This document shows, one piece after another, positions 6,604 to 9,379 of a DNA stretch of 9,379 bases (positions are counted from its first letter, which is position 1; each line of letters starts with the position of its first letter). A model generated the notes under the pieces. That model saw only the letters and a list, made by a program, of their open reading frames with translations, had not been told where the DNA came from and made no database searches. Both the position numbers and the translations under genes were made by a program. The stretch covers positions 1 to 9,379 of the forward strand of contig JAEZVR010000068.1 in assembly GCA_023420715.1 (NCBI GenBank). The letters run 5' to 3'. The stretch comes from Bacillota bacterium (GTDB lineage Bacteria; Bacillota; Clostridia; Saccharofermentanales; Fastidiosipilaceae).

Positions 6604-6612
6604 TGAGACATT
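6594..6612. promoter_or_regulatory. Perfect 9+1+9 palindrome overlapping the -35 box (putative operator)
   Basis: AATGTCTCA, one base, TGAGACATT: a perfect dyad of nine base pairs per arm. It covers the predicted -35 hexamer of the mazG-operon promoter. A one-base centre cannot form an RNA hairpin of normal geometry and no T-tract follows, so a binding site for a dimeric repressor or activator is the better reading. I do not match it to a known regulator. Confidence 0.5.
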
Positions 6613-6634
6613 ACCCTTACTTCATACCCCCTCC

Positions 6635-6664
6635 TAAAAGTCGGTAGCCACATACCGACTTTTA
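6635..6664. terminator. Bidirectional Rho-independent terminator
   Basis: TAAAAGTCGGTA and TACCGACTTTTA form a perfect 12-bp stem around the 6-base loop GCCACA. Because the arms start with A-runs and end with T-runs, the hairpin can terminate in either direction. It lies 29 bases after the stop of the minus-strand acyltransferase-fold gene, so its main role is to end the hexokinase unit. No plus-strand gene ends here. Confidence 0.85.
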
Positions 6665-6692
6665 ATTTTGGCGGAACAAAGTCCTAAGCGCA

Positions 6693-7679
6693 TTAGTCTA
6701 TTGGATTAGATGGTGATTCTGTGCCAACCGGTGGATGATCTTCCACAGCCAATACATCATCACCCTTATTAAACCGCTCTTTAAACCATCTGAGGTATTT
6801 GACCTTTGTTTTTTGATCTTCTTCCTCTGTGTCCAAACCTGGAACAGGCTCTAAAAGCAACCAAGGATTTTGCAAATAATGTTCAAAAGTTTTGAGCGTC
6901 TTAATCAGGTAATAGCCATCGCAAATCCGTTCGTCGATCGTCAAGGCAATATCAACCATGCGCCGCCATTGAATTTGACCGTTTTCACCTTTGGCAGGCT
7001 TATCGTATGTCCTGCCAATTGTCATAAATAGCGACGTGGTGCCAAACTCGTACAGATGATGAAAGGGTGCGTCTGCGCCAATACTGCCTAGGTGAGATAT
7101 AAACAATGAAGAATAGAAAGGCAAGGCCTGACGTAAAGCTTTCGGCATAATGTTGTGAAAATCCAAAAAACGCAACAACGATAGCACCAAACGGGTTAAT
7201 AGGCGTGGCGCTTTTGAGAAAACATCGACCAATTTATCATCTAACTTATCTTTCCCCTGACGAACATCTAAAATATGCTGCTGCATCTTGTCCACAACAT
7301 CCAAAATGGTATCTTGTTGATCGAAGGGGACTTTTGCCACGGACTCGAATGCATCGTCTGTTAACGCTTCTTTGACAACAAAAAGCACTTCAAATTCATG
7401 CCGTTGATACACCCTTCGTCCAACCACAAAACGATTGCTCCGTGGCCTTCTAAACATCGTCTGCAACATTGCCGCCGCAATAATATTCAAGAGCGTGATC
7501 CGTTTGCCTTCCTTGCGATACGATCGAATAAAGGCCTGTGCATTCGCCACATCCACATTCATCCGATAATACACTGCCGATTCATTTCGACCGCGCATAA
7601 TATAAGGCATAATGCGGGTCATCGGATCGCCGTCTTTAACCAGTTCGCCATCACTTCTGCGTTTACTAAATAATGCCAT
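6693..7679 (-). CDS. CAT/2-oxoacid dehydrogenase E2-superfamily acyltransferase-fold protein lacking the catalytic His
   Basis: This 328-residue protein resembles the catalytic domain shared by chloramphenicol acetyltransferase and dihydrolipoyl acyltransferase (E2). Matching parts are an N-terminal strand-helix region (MTRIMPYIMRGRNESAVYY, 20-38), LLNIIAAAML (63-72), SHLGSIGADAP (195-205), GTTSLFMTIGRT (213-224) and the signature DERICDGYY (249-257). In active relatives that signature reads DHRxxDG or HHxxxDG. Here Glu250 replaces the catalytic His while Asp254-Gly255 remain. There is no lipoyl or subunit-binding domain, so it is not a true E2. The tail after about residue 280 is charged and probably flexible. 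It follows the hexokinase by 16 bases, with AGGA upstream, and ends at a strong terminator, so the two form a bicistronic unit. The substrate is unknown; acyl transfer with an unusual mechanism or a non-catalytic role are both possible. Confidence 0.75.
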   Translation of the reverse strand: MALFSKRRSDGELVKDGDPMTRIMPYIMRGRNESAVYYRMNVDVANAQAFIRSYRKEGKRITLLNIIAAAMLQTMFRRPRSNRFVVGRRVYQRHEFEVLFVVKEALTDDAFESVAKVPFDQQDTILDVVDKMQQHILDVRQGKDKLDDKLVDVFSKAPRLLTRLVLSLLRFLDFHNIMPKALRQALPFYSSLFISHLGSIGADAPFHHLYEFGTTSLFMTIGRTYDKPAKGENGQIQWRRMVDIALTIDERICDGYYLIKTLKTFEHYLQNPWLLLEPVPGLDTEEEDQKTKVKYLRWFKERFNKGDDVLAVEDHPPVGTESPSNPID

Positions 7680-7695
7680 CGTTTCGTTCCTGTCG

Positions 7696-9009
7696 TTACG
7701 CCTTTTTTGGGATAGAATAAGCAGCCAAAGCCGCGCCCATTAAGTTACTATTTTCAACTTCCATTAAATCCACATAACGGCCTGCACCTTCCACAACCAA
7801 TTCCTGGATATAACGCGCAACCAGAGGCTTAATCCATTTTGATCTGCTATAGGTCGATCCCTCAATGCAAACCAATACGGGTTTTGACGGATGAATACCT
7901 CGATTTGTCGCTTCCAGCAAAGCAGTCAGTTCCAAGACGGTCAAAAATGCCGCACGATCAAATACAGCCATACAGATCCCGGTCATCACATTTTTATCTT
8001 CTAAAGACTTTGTGGCGACCGCCAACACATTGTCCCCCCATGGTTGTTGTAAAAATTGATCTAACATCAACGTGGTAAACGGTGCTGCCTCCCACAATTT
8101 TTCTAATGCCTGTCTAGTAGAAGGGCCAAATAAGGCTTGATCACAAGCTTCTCGAAGCAACAATGTGCCAATATCACCCAAATAACGCCCCGAAATCATT
8201 TTTTCAAACCGATGGAAATTAGGCACCTGACTCTCTGCGTCTAATTGCACGTCAATGGGGGCGCGCGTTTGAATCGCATAACCACCAGATTCCATATTGA
8301 TAATCATCTGATCCGCATCAAAAGGTGCTTGCAATTTTTCGATTGCACCCGTCTGTTCAACATAAGCCGTATTAATTCCCGTCCCCAATATTAAACCGAT
8401 CGCACCATCGGCTTGACGGTTTTGACGCACCGCATAGCCGCCTAGCAAACAAGCGACGGTATCATTGAGCATAACCATTTCCACAGGGGCTTCGTAGCCA
8501 GCCGCTTTGAGGGCTTGCTTCAATTGTTCGCCCAATAATTCGCCTTCCATTTCTGGGATGTGTACTTCCTTGCTGAATTTAACAATGCGGCCATCCCCAT
8601 TTGGTTGAATCGACATTTCGTAGGAAAAACAGAGTCCAATCCGATCGCTTTTACCCCAAAAAGGTGCAATAAAAGTGACGAGCTGATCTAAAAAGTCCTG
8701 TTTAGAACAAGTTGTACCAATACCTGGCATCCGATGCTGTTCAAACTGATGAATTTGAAAGCGATAATCCCCATCAAAAGAGACCAGCGCCACCCGTACA
8801 TTTGAACCACCGATATCCAGAACGAGAACAGGTTCATTGACGGGGGTTTCCTCAGGTAGGGTTAACCATGCTGGAATCATCAACATCGGCTCACCATCTT
8901 TTTTGAGACCTTCTCGCATCGCGCGTACAAAGTCCTTTTTAAATAAATCTACATCGATTGCCTGTGGGCCAAATTGTTGTTTTTCAAGAAATGTGTGTAA
9001 AGAAGTCAT
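7696..9009 (-). CDS. Hexokinase (eukaryote-like hexokinase family)
   Basis: The 437 residues follow the eukaryote-type hexokinase pattern, not the shorter ROK or Glk glucokinase pattern. In order: phosphate-1 LVLDIGGSNVRVALVSF (62-78), the region CFSYEMSIQPNGDGRIVKFSK (127-147, glucose side), MLNDTVACLLGG (180-191, catalytic Asp183), phosphate-2 LILGTGINTAYVE (206-218), NMESGGY (238-244, sugar-binding Glu), EKMISGRYLGDI (269-280, a hallmark of this family) and the adenosine motif IEGSTYSRS (382-390). It should transfer phosphate from ATP to glucose or another hexose at the start of glycolysis. Length is close to a single 50-kDa hexokinase unit. The ribosome site (AAGGGC, about nine bases from the ATG) is modest. 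It is divergent from an oxidoreductase gene and leads a two-gene unit with the acyltransferase-fold protein. Sugar specificity cannot be read. Confidence 0.9.
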   Translation of the reverse strand: MTSLHTFLEKQQFGPQAIDVDLFKKDFVRAMREGLKKDGEPMLMIPAWLTLPEETPVNEPVLVLDIGGSNVRVALVSFDGDYRFQIHQFEQHRMPGIGTTCSKQDFLDQLVTFIAPFWGKSDRIGLCFSYEMSIQPNGDGRIVKFSKEVHIPEMEGELLGEQLKQALKAAGYEAPVEMVMLNDTVACLLGGYAVRQNRQADGAIGLILGTGINTAYVEQTGAIEKLQAPFDADQMIINMESGGYAIQTRAPIDVQLDAESQVPNFHRFEKMISGRYLGDIGTLLLREACDQALFGPSTRQALEKLWEAAPFTTLMLDQFLQQPWGDNVLAVATKSLEDKNVMTGICMAVFDRAAFLTVLELTALLEATNRGIHPSKPVLVCIEGSTYSRSKWIKPLVARYIQELVVEGAGRYVDLMEVENSNLMGAALAAYSIPKKA

Positions 9010-9017
9010 GGTATAAT
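9009..9017 (+). promoter_or_regulatory. Possible extended -10 promoter for the rightward oxidoreductase gene
   Basis: TGGTATAAT on the plus strand is an exact TGnTATAAT extended -10 element. It would start transcription near 9024, about 90 bases before the ATG at 9114. No good -35 box is seen, which extended -10 promoters can tolerate. It overlaps the hexokinase start codon on the other strand. Another -10 candidate is TATCAT at 9070. Confidence 0.35.
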
Positions 9018-9070
9018 GCCCTTATTCTAGTTCTTCTAATGGATCATGCCGATAACATCAAAAAAATTTT

Positions 9071-9076
9071 ATCATA
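9071..9076 (-). promoter_or_regulatory. Possible -10 element for the hexokinase unit
   Basis: TATGAT on the minus strand matches five of six -10 positions, about 62 bases before the hexokinase ATG. The best upstream hexamer (CTGTCG, 16-base spacing) is a poor -35. This is the most likely promoter in the divergent gap, but weak. Confidence 0.35.
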
Positions 9077-9113
9077 GATCGGTTGATCGAGCCGACAGGC
9101 GAAAGGATACAAC

Positions 9114-9379
9114 ATGTCTCAAGCTCCCCATCGACTTATTCTAATTGGCTGTGGTGCGGTTGCAAAATCTCACCTGAAAGCCATTCGTCTATGTCAACCC
9201 CATCTCCAATTAGTCGGTGTGGTCGATCCAAATCTAGATCGTGCACAAGCTCAACTTAAACAAGCCGGCTTTCGTCAAGTGCTTGTTTCTGATCAACTCG
9301 ATGAACTGCTGCAAACTTTAGAAGCCAATGAAATCGAACCTGAAATTGCAGCCATTACAACACCCAGTGGCACACATTA
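9114..9379 (+). CDS. Gfo/Idh/MocA-family oxidoreductase, N-terminal part, cut by window edge
   Basis: Eighty-eight residues are visible, starting MSQAPHRLILIGCGAVAKSH. This is the NAD(P)-binding Rossmann half of the Gfo/Idh/MocA family: the dinucleotide loop GCGAVAKSH (12-20), the end of strand two at VVDPNLDRA with acidic Asp38 (favours NAD over NADP), and AAITTPSGTH near residues 78-87, the usual TPs.H motif. Family members oxidise or reduce sugars, inositols and related alcohols, but some reduce other compounds such as biliverdin. The substrate-binding C-terminal domain lies outside the window, so the substrate is open. GAAAGGAT five bases before the ATG is a good ribosome site. It is the only plus-strand gene and is divergent from the hexokinase, hinting at carbohydrate use. 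Confidence 0.88.
   Translation, partial: MSQAPHRLILIGCGAVAKSHLKAIRLCQPHLQLVGVVDPNLDRAQAQLKQAGFRQVLVSDQLDELLQTLEANEIEPEIAAITTPSGTH

Noticed and set aside
7398..8078. Plus-strand frames opposite the acyltransferase-fold gene and the hexokinase
   Set aside because: They are antisense to strongly supported genes, with compositions typical of shadow frames.
8755..8775. CcpA cre-like sequence (TTGAAAGCGATAA) inside the hexokinase gene
   Set aside because: Only the left half fits the cre consensus, the right half fails, and it lies well inside the coding region.

Overview
The window is moderate in GC and densely packed. Nearly everything lies on the minus strand, with one partial plus-strand gene at the right edge. 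I read it as the chromosome of a bacterium of the Bacillota or close to it. The best clue is the order mazG - rqcP (YabO-like S4 protein) - ftsB/divIC, which matches the Bacillus subtilis yabN-yabO-yabP-yabQ-divIC block. The sporulation genes yabP and yabQ are missing, which suggests a non-sporulating lineage. I cannot name the genus. There is no sign of phage, insertion sequence, CRISPR array, tRNA or rRNA. No gene-free stretch exceeds about 170 bases.

Layout from right to left, the direction of minus-strand transcription: (1) At the right edge a Gfo/Idh/MocA-type oxidoreductase reads rightward, divergent from a hexokinase. (2) The hexokinase (eukaryote-like fold) is followed after 16 bases by an acyltransferase-fold protein of the CAT/E2 superfamily whose catalytic His is replaced by Glu. 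A perfect 12-bp hairpin that can terminate in both directions closes this unit. (3) Next comes a four-gene unit with overlapping or short junctions: a 99-residue unknown protein, mazG, rqcP and ftsB. It probably starts at a promoter whose -35 box lies inside a perfect 19-base palindrome. It is followed by trxA, which has a strong Shine-Dalgarno and may have its own promoter. A hairpin follows trxA. (4) The last run is a type III glutamine synthetase (glnN), a fumarylacetoacetate-hydrolase family protein, undecaprenyl-diphosphatase (uppP) and the N-terminal third of GMP synthase (guaA), cut by the left edge.

Region 3 combines housekeeping for the nucleotide pool (MazG), rescue of stalled ribosomes (RqcP), cell division (FtsB/DivIC) and thiol redox control (TrxA). 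Region 4 makes glutamine (GlnN), uses it for GMP (GuaA), and recycles the lipid carrier for wall synthesis (UppP).

No clearly new system is visible. The most unusual points are a MazG whose second NTPase domain appears to have lost its metal-binding acids, the His-less acyltransferase paired with a hexokinase, the palindromic promoter, and the unrecognised small protein that leads the mazG operon.
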